Under the pieces are notes generated by a model. The model was given only the letters and a program-made list of their open reading frames with translations. It was not told where the DNA came from and searched no databases. DNA of 64,000 bases. Source: Gammaproteobacteria bacterium UBA2675 (lineage in GTDB: Bacteria > Pseudomonadota > Gammaproteobacteria > Pseudomonadales > Pseudohongiellaceae). The first letter of the stretch is position 1, and every line of letters starts with the position of its first letter. Positions 26,744 through 35,131 of the stretch are shown in pieces. The DNA lies in the NCBI GenBank assembly GCA_002354805.1, contig DEMH01000006.1, forward strand, positions 1 through 64,000, given 5' to 3'. The position numbers and the translations under genes were made by a program.

Positions 26744-29700
26744 ATGTCCAGATGGCTTGTCAAAAAGAGTCTGGCTTGCGCGATTGCCGGCTTGACAACA
26801 GGTGCTGTTGTAATGCCCGCTTTTGCCCAGCAGTCAGATGAAGCACAGGAAGTTGAAGAAGTCGTAGTAACCGGTTCTTATTTGCGCGGCAGCCCGCTTG
26901 ACGCGCCATCCCCAGTGCAGGTCGTCGACAGGACCTCAATAGAATCCCAGGGCGCGGCCCAGATATGGGATGTCGTCAAAAATCTCGAGATCAACTCTGG
27001 CTCCATTTCCAATGAAGGCGCGGAAGGCAGTAGTGCAGAATTGGGCACTTTGTCTGGCACTGCCAATATCAACCTTCGTAACCTGGGTGAAAACTCCACA
27101 TTGACCTTGATCAATGGCAAGCGCCAGGTCGCAGCTGCAACCACGACACCGTCTGGCGGCGAATTCGTCGACATCAATACAATACCACTGGTGATGGTGG
27201 AGCGCCTTGAAGTGCTGACCGACGGTGGCTCGGCGCTCTATGGATCGGATGCTGTGGCCGGTGCGGTGAACATCATCATGCGCACCGATTTTGAAGGGCT
27301 GGAGGTCTATGGTGACATACAAGGCATCGAAAAAGCCGGTGACAAGTTCGACAAAACAGGCAGTGTGATCTGGGGCTGGGCCAGCGATACTGGCGCCACC
27401 AATTTTGTTCTGGCGGGTGAGACATTTCGCCGTGATCCGGTCAGTGTGGAAGATGCCCGCTACTTTGATGAACGCTCTGAGTTCACCGCTACTGTCGGCG
27501 GAATGGGCACATTGATCAATCAGTCTTCTTTCGGTGCCCGGCTCAATCGTGACTATATCAATCAGGCTGCGATTGATCAGGCAGTTGCCGAGGGCGGTGA
27601 TGCCTCGCTTCGCTACACTGATCCGTTGTGCAGTGAATTGAGCTCGGCGGACGGCACACCGTTTTTTGTCGGCACCAACACAGCACCGCGTGGCGAGCCC
27701 AGTTCAAGCTGCCGCGAGTATTCCTACGAGTGGAACCTGCTGGCGGTGGGCATGGAGCGAAACAGCATCGCTGGCGCATTCAGCCACAGTTTCAGTGAGA
27801 AGGCCGAGTTCTATTCATTCATGCAATGGTCACACAGTGATATTGAGCGCTCGGATTCCGGTGCCGTCAGTTCACGAGGCCCGGCTGTAATGCTGGCGCA
27901 GCCAGGAGCACACCAGGGCAATCCGTTGATTCCGCTGGGCGCACCTGCCAATTATTCGATAGGTCGCTATGGTGAGCTGGGTTCCATGGCACCTTTGATT
28001 GGCCTGGAAGCTCCGGACTTTATCCCGAATGCACCGATCGCTGGTTACAACGGCGGGCCCAATGTGCCGATGTATGCCAATGTGAATATTGGCAATGCTC
28101 CGCGGCTGGGTGGCAACAAGAATCGCAACGAGACCGAGACAGTAGGCATTCAGGCCGGACTCAAAGGTGAGTTCTACGCCTTGGGCGATCGCCGCTTCAA
28201 CTATGATGTTGGCTTCTCATGGAGTGGCACCAGTTTTGAACTGGAGTATCAAACCTTTCAGCGAGACCGTGCGGAACTGGCAGCAAATGGCCTTGGCGGT
28301 CCCAACTGCACACCCAACGGACGTGCCGATTTCGACTTTGCCAGCGCAGGGGCACAACATCCTGCCGCGTTTCAGGCGGCCAATGCCCTGGCTACCCAGC
28401 TTGGCATAGCCCCTCAGATCCCTACTTTCTGGGGCGCATACAATGCAGGTCTGACACAGACATTCTTCCCGGGTTTTGTGCTGTCCACGCGCGAGAGCCT
28501 GTCGCTGGCGCTGACCAGTAACAACCAGGGCCAGGACGGCTGTCAGTTCTACAATCCATTCCTGACACAGATGACAGACAGTAATCTTGCCAACTCGCAG
28601 GAACTGATCGACTGGATGATGCCAACCGTCAAGCGCGCCGACAAACGCAACAAGCTTGCGGTATTTGATGCGGTAGTATCCGGCGAGATGTTTGAAATGA
28701 CAGGTGGTACCGCGCAATTCGCGGTGGGTGCGCAGCTGCGCAAGCAAAACAACAAATCAAATGCGCCAGCCATCAACCTGCCAGGTATCCCCAATGCGAT
28801 TCTGGGGTATGACGAAAACGGCGTGCCCGATGAGTTTCACTATGTCAGCAATAACTACGAGTGTTCTCAGTGTATTTTCAATTACGACACCGATCGTGAT
28901 GTCCGTGCCGTGTTCACAGAGCTTTCACTGCCAATCCTTGCCGATGTCGAAACACAACTGGCACTTCGCTATGAAGACTACGGCGGCTCCATTGGTGGTG
29001 AATTGACGCCGAAAGTGGCAGCGAGCTGGCGTATCACCGATGAACTGCTGTTGCGTGGTTCTTTCTCACAATCATTCCGTGCGCCCAACCTGGGTGTAGT
29101 CGAGGCGGGTCTGGAGGCTGGCGAAATCACCTTCCGTGACCCGATTCGCAATCAGGCGGTACGCGCCGGGCTGCGGCCGGCTACCAATGAATTCGCCGAA
29201 CCGAACACCACCTATTCGGTTGGTGCACCAGCGCCTGATGTGGGCAACGAGTCAGCCAATACCTACAATATCGGTTTTCAGTGGACACCATTTGGTGCCC
29301 TGGATGGCCTTTCGGTAGGCGCTGATTTCTGGCGCTTTGAGGTGAAAGACCGGGTATTGCCACAGCCCGGTATTTCATCAATTGAGGGCGAGATAGCTGC
29401 TTTCGAGCAGGCGGCCCAGAACCCTGCCAACTATGTGTTTAACAGCTCACTGGGCAGTGATGCTGCTGTGCGCAACGTGGCCTGCGATCCAGCAGCGCTG
29501 GAGGCAGAGTGGGGCAGTAACCCGGACAACTCACGCAATGCGGCGGGCGGCGTAATAGAGGGCTCCCGGCTTGACTGCGTCGTTGACCCGGCTAGCTATG
29601 TCGTGCCCAACGTTGTTCGTTCGGTAGGCAGCACCACGGCTGCACTGATAACCATCCAGAGCTCTACGATCAACGCCGGTGAGATTGAATCCGATGGCGT

Positions 29701-30250
29701 GGATCTAAAACTGGCCTACGACTGGCAGACTGATTTTGGCCGTTTCCGTGCCAGTTCTGACTTTACCTACGTCAACAGCTATGAGCTGATTGATGTGCCG
29801 GGGCTGGAGCTGGGTCTGATGGAGACCGGTGTATTTGACGCTGCCGGTACTACCGGTGATGGCGTGCTGGTCCGCTCGCTTCCGGACCTGAAGGGCAATG
29901 TCACACTGGGCTGGTCAAGCAATAGCCTGGCGCACAGCGTGTCGGTGATAGGCCGATTTATTGGCTCCTACGATGACCTGGCCTATGCAAGCACATTCGA
30001 GGCAGGCAATGATTATGTGCGATCGGTTGTGCAGGAAAAAGTGGACAGCTACAGCAGCGTCGACCTGCAGTACAGCTATCGCCATGAATGGGCCAACCCG
30101 GATCTGGGCAGCGCCACGCTGACCGTCGGTATGCTGGACGCATTCAATGCAGAGCTGCCATTCCGCTATCAGGGTGCACTAAACTACGACGCCAGTGTCT
30201 TTGATGGCCGGGGTCGTAGGTTGTACGCAAGGGCATTGCTGCAGTTCTGA
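26744..30250 (+). CDS. large TonB-dependent receptor, paralogue 1
   Basis: A 1168-residue outer-membrane receptor. It has a signal peptide ending at AFA-QQ (about 28), a TonB box-like segment EEVVVTG (about 38), a plug domain (to about 185, GGSALYGSDAVAG), and a 22-strand barrel ending in LLQF. It is longer than siderophore receptors (650-800) because of long extracellular loops. One loop carries CSQC (Cys707, Cys710) that is conserved in the two paralogues at 30.6 and 45.0 kb. The ligand is unknown; size fits receptors for peptides, glycans or other large substrates. It has its own terminator before the next receptor, so the tandem pair is probably two transcripts. Near-identical blocks point to gene duplication. 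Confidence 0.92.
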   Translation: MSRWLVKKSLACAIAGLTTGAVVMPAFAQQSDEAQEVEEVVVTGSYLRGSPLDAPSPVQVVDRTSIESQGAAQIWDVVKNLEINSGSISNEGAEGSSAELGTLSGTANINLRNLGENSTLTLINGKRQVAAATTTPSGGEFVDINTIPLVMVERLEVLTDGGSALYGSDAVAGAVNIIMRTDFEGLEVYGDIQGIEKAGDKFDKTGSVIWGWASDTGATNFVLAGETFRRDPVSVEDARYFDERSEFTATVGGMGTLINQSSFGARLNRDYINQAAIDQAVAEGGDASLRYTDPLCSELSSADGTPFFVGTNTAPRGEPSSSCREYSYEWNLLAVGMERNSIAGAFSHSFSEKAEFYSFMQWSHSDIERSDSGAVSSRGPAVMLAQPGAHQGNPLIPLGAPANYSIGRYGELGSMAPLIGLEAPDFIPNAPIAGYNGGPNVPMYANVNIGNAPRLGGNKNRNETETVGIQAGLKGEFYALGDRRFNYDVGFSWSGTSFELEYQTFQRDRAELAANGLGGPNCTPNGRADFDFASAGAQHPAAFQAANALATQLGIAPQIPTFWGAYNAGLTQTFFPGFVLSTRESLSLALTSNNQGQDGCQFYNPFLTQMTDSNLANSQELIDWMMPTVKRADKRNKLAVFDAVVSGEMFEMTGGTAQFAVGAQLRKQNNKSNAPAINLPGIPNAILGYDENGVPDEFHYVSNNYECSQCIFNYDTDRDVRAVFTELSLPILADVETQLALRYEDYGGSIGGELTPKVAASWRITDELLLRGSFSQSFRAPNLGVVEAGLEAGEITFRDPIRNQAVRAGLRPATNEFAEPNTTYSVGAPAPDVGNESANTYNIGFQWTPFGALDGLSVGADFWRFEVKDRVLPQPGISSIEGEIAAFEQAAQNPANYVFNSSLGSDAAVRNVACDPAALEAEWGSNPDNSRNAAGGVIEGSRLDCVVDPASYVVPNVVRSVGSTTAALITIQSSTINAGEIESDGVDLKLAYDWQTDFGRFRASSDFTYVNSYELIDVPGLELGLMETGVFDAAGTTGDGVLVRSLPDLKGNVTLGWSSNSLAHSVSVIGRFIGSYDDLAYASTFEAGNDYVRSVVQEKVDSYSSVDLQYSYRHEWANPDLGSATLTVGMLDAFNAELPFRYQGALNYDASVFDGRGRRLYARALLQF

Positions 30251-30271
30251 TACAGCAGTCTGGCAATCCTG

Positions 30272-30305
30272 AAAAAACGGGCCTGAGACAAGGCCCGTTT
30301 TTTTA
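30272..30305 (+). terminator. intrinsic terminator after receptor 1
   Basis: Stem ACGGGCCT / AGGCCCGT with a GAGACA-type loop, flanked by an A-run and a T-run of seven. It ends receptor 1. Confidence 0.9.
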
Positions 30306-30565
30306 TGTCCCATGACTCTTATATCAGTCCCGTTAATGACGAATATTGTTCTGCTTTATCAGGGCGGGCCAGGAGTGGCCCAAAAATAATGAAGTGATTC
30401 AATTTTGTTTGCATTGCCTATTTCAATTGGCTAAAGTCAGCGGAGATTCCCTGAAGTACCGACCCGTTTTCAAGGAAGTGGGTCGGGGTAGTATCGAATT
30501 GACTGCGCAGGATGCGTACAGCGCAACATTCCGATCTAACAATAAGAATCACGGGGGAACAGTCC
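30306..30565 (+). promoter_or_regulatory. leader of the second large TonB receptor
   Basis: Gene-free leader. It holds the block GTTTGCA-N13-TTGGCTA at 30407-30433, shared with the leader of receptor 1. Just before the start codon it has AATAAGAATCAC plus a G-rich ribosome-binding site (GGGGGAA), shared with the leader of receptor 3 at 45010-45021. Confidence 0.45.
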
Positions 30566-33500
30566 ATGTCTGTAAGACCTGGTTTCCGAAAGAATACTCT
30601 ACTCCTGGGTATCATCTCTGCAATTTCTTGTGTACCTGCCTTTGCCCAGGATTCCGAACCTGAAGTAGAAGAAGTGGTTGTCACCGGCTCCTATCTGCGT
30701 GGCAGTCCACTTGATGCTCCATCACCTGTACAGGTCGTCGACCGAGCGTCCATCGAGGCCCAGGGTGCCGCGCAGATCTGGGATGTTGTGAAAAACCTGG
30801 AGGTCAACTCCGGCTCGGTGAGCAACGAAGGTTCCGATGGCGGTAATGCCCTGATGGGTAACGTCTCGGGTATGGCCAACATCAACCTGCGCAACCTGGG
30901 TGAAAACTCAACGCTCACATTGATCAACGGCAAGCGCTTTGCGCCAGCTGCGACAGCAACGCCTACCGGTGGCGAATTTGTTGATATCAACACCATTCCA
31001 CTGGTAATGGTTGAACGCCTTGAGGTCCTGACCGACGGTGGCTCGGCCCTGTATGGCTCTGACGCGGTGGCAGGTGTTGCCAACGTCATCATGCGTACCC
31101 AGTTTGAAGGCTTTGAGCTGTATGGCGACGTGCAGGCCATCGAAAAAGAGATGGAAAATCAGGACCAGACACTGAGTGCCATCTGGGGCTGGTCAAACGA
31201 AACCGGATCGACGCACTTTGTGCTGTCTGGTGAAATATTCCGTCGTGATCCCGTCTCGGTCAGCGCCGCCCGCTACTTCGATGATCGCTCGGAGTTTACC
31301 GGTACGGTAGGTGGGCTGGGTACACCCATCGCCAATGCGGCTTTTGGCACGCGCATTAATCCAGCGTATCTGAATGAGGAGGCGGTGGCGCAGGCCATCG
31401 CGGAAGGTGGTACGGCCGATCCGCGTTATACTGATCCCCTTTGTTATTCGCTGACATCAGCTGATGGAACACCTTATTTCACTGGTACCAGGACGTCTGA
31501 GCGCGGTGACCCCAACACCAGCTGCCGTGAAAACAGTTTCGAGTGGGACCTGCTGAATGTGGGTATGGAGCGCGACAGTGTTGCGGGTGCCTTTGAGCAT
31601 GTCTTCAATGATTCCGTGGAGTTCTACTCATTCGCCCAGCACTCCAGCAGCGACATCGAACGTTCTGACTCAGGCACTTATACGAGCCGGGGTCCGACCA
31701 TGTTTCTGGCCCAGCCTGGCGCACATCAGGGCAATCCGGCCTGGGGCGGCTACTCAATTGGTCAGCCCATGGAACTGGGTTACTTCGCGCCGGCGATAGG
31801 TCTGGCACGGCCCACCGCTGCTGACATTACCAACGCACCTACCGATATCCGCAATGGCGGTCTCAATGCGCCAAGCTACGCCAATATGAACATTGGCAGC
31901 TCGCCGCGTATGGGCGGTGGCAATCAGATGAGTTACACGGAGGCGACCGGGGTGCAGGCGGGCCTTCGCGGTGAGTTTACCGCGTTCAATAACCGCCGCT
32001 TTAACTACGATGTCAGCTACTCGTGGAGTGGTACCAGCTTTGAGCTGGAATACAAAACCTTCCAGCGTGATCGCGCACAGCTGGCGGCCAATGGTCTGGG
32101 TGGGCCCAACTGCACGCCCAACGGCGTACCGGACTTTGACTTTATCAGCGCTCGCGGACATATCTCTCCTTTCATACCGACTGGATGGGATTTTGTTGGC
32201 AGCAGCATGACGCAGTTGTTCTTCCCCGGTTTCGTATTTAATACCTACGAGTCTCTGTCTTATGCATTGACCAGTAACAATCAGGGTAAGGGTGGTTGTG
32301 AATTCTACAACCCTTTCCTGACGCGTCAGTCCAACCCGGACCTGGCCAACTCTCAGGAATTGATTGACTGGATGATGCCGACCATTCGCAGGGCAGACAA
32401 ACGCAACAAGCTTGCCGTATTTGATGCCGTCGTCTCAGGTGAGATGTTTGAGATGGCCGGTGGCATGGCCCAGTTTGCTGTTGGTGCGCAACACCGGGAG
32501 CAAAACGCCAAGTCCATCGCGCCGACCATGAACCAGCCGGGCCTCAATGCTATTGCGGGCTTTGGCCCCAACGGCGAGCCGAACGAATACCGCTATGTTT
32601 CCAATAACTTTGAGTGCTCCGAGTGTATTTTTAATTACGACCACACACGCAGTACTCGCGCGGCATTTGTGGAACTCTCACTGCCCTTCCTCGACAGCAT
32701 TGAGTCACAGATCGCTTTGCGTTACGAGGACTACGGCGGCCGGATTGGCGGCGAGCTGACACCAAAAGTCGCTCTGAGCTGGCGTCCCACCGATGAGCTG
32801 TTATTCCGCGGCTCCTTCTCACAGTCCTTCCGGGCGCCGAATATTGGCATTCAGTTGGAAGGTCTGGAGTCGAGCTCGGTGACCTTCCGTGATCCGATCA
32901 GCAATCAGGCGGTGCGTGCCAATATGGTGCCTGCCAACAACGACAATGCTGAGCCGGAAACTACCTATACGGTGGGTTCACCCGCACCGGATATCGGCAA
33001 CGAGTACGCCGATACCTACAGTGCCGGCTTTATCTGGACGCCTGCTGGCGCTCTGCAGGGTCTGAGCATCGGGGCGGATTTCTGGCGCTTCGAGGTGGAA
33101 GACAGGGTCATGCCGCAACCAGGTATCTCGGCAATCAGCGACGAAATTGCCGCGTTCGAGGCAGCGGCAGCGGATCCCAATAATTATGTCTTCAACGGCA
33201 CCGTGTCCAGCAGCCCATCAGCGGCCTACGGTGGCATGAACCCCTACACGTCCTGTGACCCAAATGCACTGGAAGCGCAGTGGGGCAGCAATCCGGACAA
33301 CTCAAAGACGCCTGCCGGCCAGGTGATTCCGATGTCACGTCTGGATTGTGTGGTGGATCCCCGTCTGTATCAGGTATCCGGTGTGGTTCGCGCGGCAGGC
33401 AGCACAACAGCCAACCTGATCACCATCAGTTCTGCTGCCATCAACGCCGGTAAAGTGACTGCTGACGGTGTTGACCTGAAGGCCAGCTATCAGTGGGATA

Positions 33501-34021
33501 CCGATCTGGGCCGCTTCCGCATCGCCTCTGACTTCAGCTATGTACGTCAGTACACATTGTCTGATGTACCGGGCCTGGAGCTGGGTCTGCGCGAAACCGG
33601 TATCTTCGATGCCGCTGGCACCACTGGTGATGGTCTGCTTGTGCGCTCTCTGCCCGATGTCAAAGGCAATATCACGCTGTCCTGGAACAGTGCCGATACA
33701 CGACACTCGGTTGCGGTAATCAACCGCTTTGTAGGTCAGTATCAGAACCTGTCCTACCAGGACACCTTTGACAACGGTAACGACTATGTGCGATCCATTG
33801 TCAATCGTGACATCGACAGCTATCACAGCGTCGACATTCAGTACAGCTACGTACATGAGTGGGCCAATCAGAACCTGGGCACCACAACACTGACAGTAGG
33901 TGCGCTGGATGCCTTTAACGCAGAGCTGCCGTTCCACTATGCAGGCACACTGAACTACGATGCCTATCAGTTTGACGGTCGTGGCCGTCGACTGTATGCA
34001 CGTGTTCTGATGCAGTTCTGA
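30566..34021 (+). CDS. large TonB-dependent receptor, paralogue 2
   Basis: An 1151-residue receptor closely related to its upstream neighbour. I start at MSVRPGFRKNTLLLG (30566), which has a GGGGGAA site and a proper signal peptide ending at AFA-QD; the frame is open 18 codons further upstream. TonB box-like EEVVVTG is followed by SYLRGSPLDAPSPVQVVDR, nearly the same as in paralogues 1 and 3. The CSEC pair in the conserved loop and the GRGRRLYARVLMQF ending are kept. Loop regions differ most between the paralogues, as expected if they bind different ligands. Ligand unknown. Confidence 0.92.
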   Translation: MSVRPGFRKNTLLLGIISAISCVPAFAQDSEPEVEEVVVTGSYLRGSPLDAPSPVQVVDRASIEAQGAAQIWDVVKNLEVNSGSVSNEGSDGGNALMGNVSGMANINLRNLGENSTLTLINGKRFAPAATATPTGGEFVDINTIPLVMVERLEVLTDGGSALYGSDAVAGVANVIMRTQFEGFELYGDVQAIEKEMENQDQTLSAIWGWSNETGSTHFVLSGEIFRRDPVSVSAARYFDDRSEFTGTVGGLGTPIANAAFGTRINPAYLNEEAVAQAIAEGGTADPRYTDPLCYSLTSADGTPYFTGTRTSERGDPNTSCRENSFEWDLLNVGMERDSVAGAFEHVFNDSVEFYSFAQHSSSDIERSDSGTYTSRGPTMFLAQPGAHQGNPAWGGYSIGQPMELGYFAPAIGLARPTAADITNAPTDIRNGGLNAPSYANMNIGSSPRMGGGNQMSYTEATGVQAGLRGEFTAFNNRRFNYDVSYSWSGTSFELEYKTFQRDRAQLAANGLGGPNCTPNGVPDFDFISARGHISPFIPTGWDFVGSSMTQLFFPGFVFNTYESLSYALTSNNQGKGGCEFYNPFLTRQSNPDLANSQELIDWMMPTIRRADKRNKLAVFDAVVSGEMFEMAGGMAQFAVGAQHREQNAKSIAPTMNQPGLNAIAGFGPNGEPNEYRYVSNNFECSECIFNYDHTRSTRAAFVELSLPFLDSIESQIALRYEDYGGRIGGELTPKVALSWRPTDELLFRGSFSQSFRAPNIGIQLEGLESSSVTFRDPISNQAVRANMVPANNDNAEPETTYTVGSPAPDIGNEYADTYSAGFIWTPAGALQGLSIGADFWRFEVEDRVMPQPGISAISDEIAAFEAAAADPNNYVFNGTVSSSPSAAYGGMNPYTSCDPNALEAQWGSNPDNSKTPAGQVIPMSRLDCVVDPRLYQVSGVVRAAGSTTANLITISSAAINAGKVTADGVDLKASYQWDTDLGRFRIASDFSYVRQYTLSDVPGLELGLRETGIFDAAGTTGDGLLVRSLPDVKGNITLSWNSADTRHSVAVINRFVGQYQNLSYQDTFDNGNDYVRSIVNRDIDSYHSVDIQYSYVHEWANQNLGTTTLTVGALDAFNAELPFHYAGTLNYDAYQFDGRGRRLYARVLMQF

Positions 34022-34031
34022 TCCAAGTAAC

Positions 34032-34070
34032 AAAGCCGCCGGACATAACTACGTGTCCGGCGGCTTTTTT
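34032..34070 (+). terminator. intrinsic terminator after receptor 2
   Basis: A 14-base stem (AAAGCCGCCGGACA / TGTCCGGCGGCTTT) followed by a T-run. It ends receptor 2. Confidence 0.92.
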
Positions 34071-34147
34071 ATTGCTTTGTCAGCAGGCTCAGGCTGGCTT
34101 GTGACAGGAGGTCCGGCGGAATTCGGGCGGGGGTTTAATAGAGAGAT

Positions 34148-34924
34148 TTAATCAAAAAGTTCTGCAGGCACCTGCGGCAGCTGTTCAAACCCTGGCCGTG
34201 CGAAATAGTAACCCTGGAACAGGTCCACGCCGGCCCCTTTTAGCCACTGATACTCTTCGCGTCTCTCGACACCCTCAGCCAGTACACCGATGCCAAGCTT
34301 GTTGCAGGTATGCAATACGCCATCAACGATTGCCTGTTTGACGGCGTGAAGGTCTATCTGGTCGACCAGTACACGATCGATCTTGATGTAATCTGGCTGA
34401 AACTCGGCAAGTAGATTGAGCCCGGAGTAACCGGCGCCGAAGTCATCAATGGCAGTCGTGAATCCGCGCTTTTTATAGTAGGCTAGAATGTTTGTCAGGT
34501 GGGCTTTTTCACGAACCTCTTCACTCTCAGTGACTTCAAAATGAATGCGCTCGACAGGAAAACCGTATTTCTCAGCCGCTTCCAGCGTCGTGCGTATGCA
34601 CAATTCCGGGCGATATACAGCATTAGGGGAAAAATTAATGTTCAGATCGACCTGAAGACCAAGTTGTGTCGCCAGTTCGATTGCCTTGACGCGACAACGC
34701 TGATCGAAGTGATAAAGATTATCGTCATTCAGTTGCGCAGCCACGTGCGCAAAACCCTGACCCTTACTTCCTCGCGCTAAAGCCTCGTAAGACACGACCG
34801 TTCGTGTGGAGGCTTTTACAATCGGCTGAAAGGCAAAGCTCAGGTCAAATTCTGTAGCACTCTTGCGGCATTGGCCACAACCTGGAGTGCCCTCGTGCTG
34901 CTGGGCTCTGACAATTGTTTGCAA
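34148..34924 (-). CDS. EAL-domain c-di-GMP phosphodiesterase
   Basis: A single EAL domain, 258 residues from the TTG at 34924, chosen because AGGAG lies ten bases before it; the frame remains open to 35014. EAL enzymes hydrolyse c-di-GMP to pGpG. Catalytic motifs are intact: YEALARG, the Asn in NINFSPN, a Glu in EVTESEE, DDFGAGYSGL, KIDR and AEGVE. The N-terminus contains GCGQCRKS, a small CxxC pair found in BLUF-EAL-like stand-alone EALs. No membrane helix or sensor domain is seen. It is divergent from the EAL-CBS-GGDEF gene with a perfect palindrome in between. Confidence 0.87.
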   Translation of the reverse strand: MQTIVRAQQHEGTPGCGQCRKSATEFDLSFAFQPIVKASTRTVVSYEALARGSKGQGFAHVAAQLNDDNLYHFDQRCRVKAIELATQLGLQVDLNINFSPNAVYRPELCIRTTLEAAEKYGFPVERIHFEVTESEEVREKAHLTNILAYYKKRGFTTAIDDFGAGYSGLNLLAEFQPDYIKIDRVLVDQIDLHAVKQAIVDGVLHTCNKLGIGVLAEGVERREEYQWLKGAGVDLFQGYYFARPGFEQLPQVPAELFD

Positions 34925-35070
34925 TGTAATACGTCTCCTATGGCGTAAACCGCAGCCTACCATGCTAAAGAGGGGTGTCAATATAATCGTCTCTGTCATC
35001 GGCTGGCAAAGCATTATGTTTAATAGATTGTATCTATTTGTTAATTCGCCTGGAGGCTCAAGTCATAAAT

Positions 35071-35090
35071 TTGTCATGCACGCATGACAA
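35071..35090. promoter_or_regulatory. 20-base palindrome between two EAL genes
   Basis: TTGTCATGC-AC-GCATGACAA: two perfect nine-base arms around a two-base centre. It lies in the divergent region of the two EAL genes and overlaps the most upstream possible start (35084) of the EAL-CBS-GGDEF gene. It looks like an operator for a dimeric regulator. Confidence 0.6.
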
Positions 35091-35131
35091 TATCCTGTGT
35101 CTTTTCTCAAACGCAGGTCTGTAGTCAATCC

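Noticed and set aside
33335..34033. 232-codon minus-strand frame
   Set aside because: Antisense to receptor 2; no start context or protein motif.
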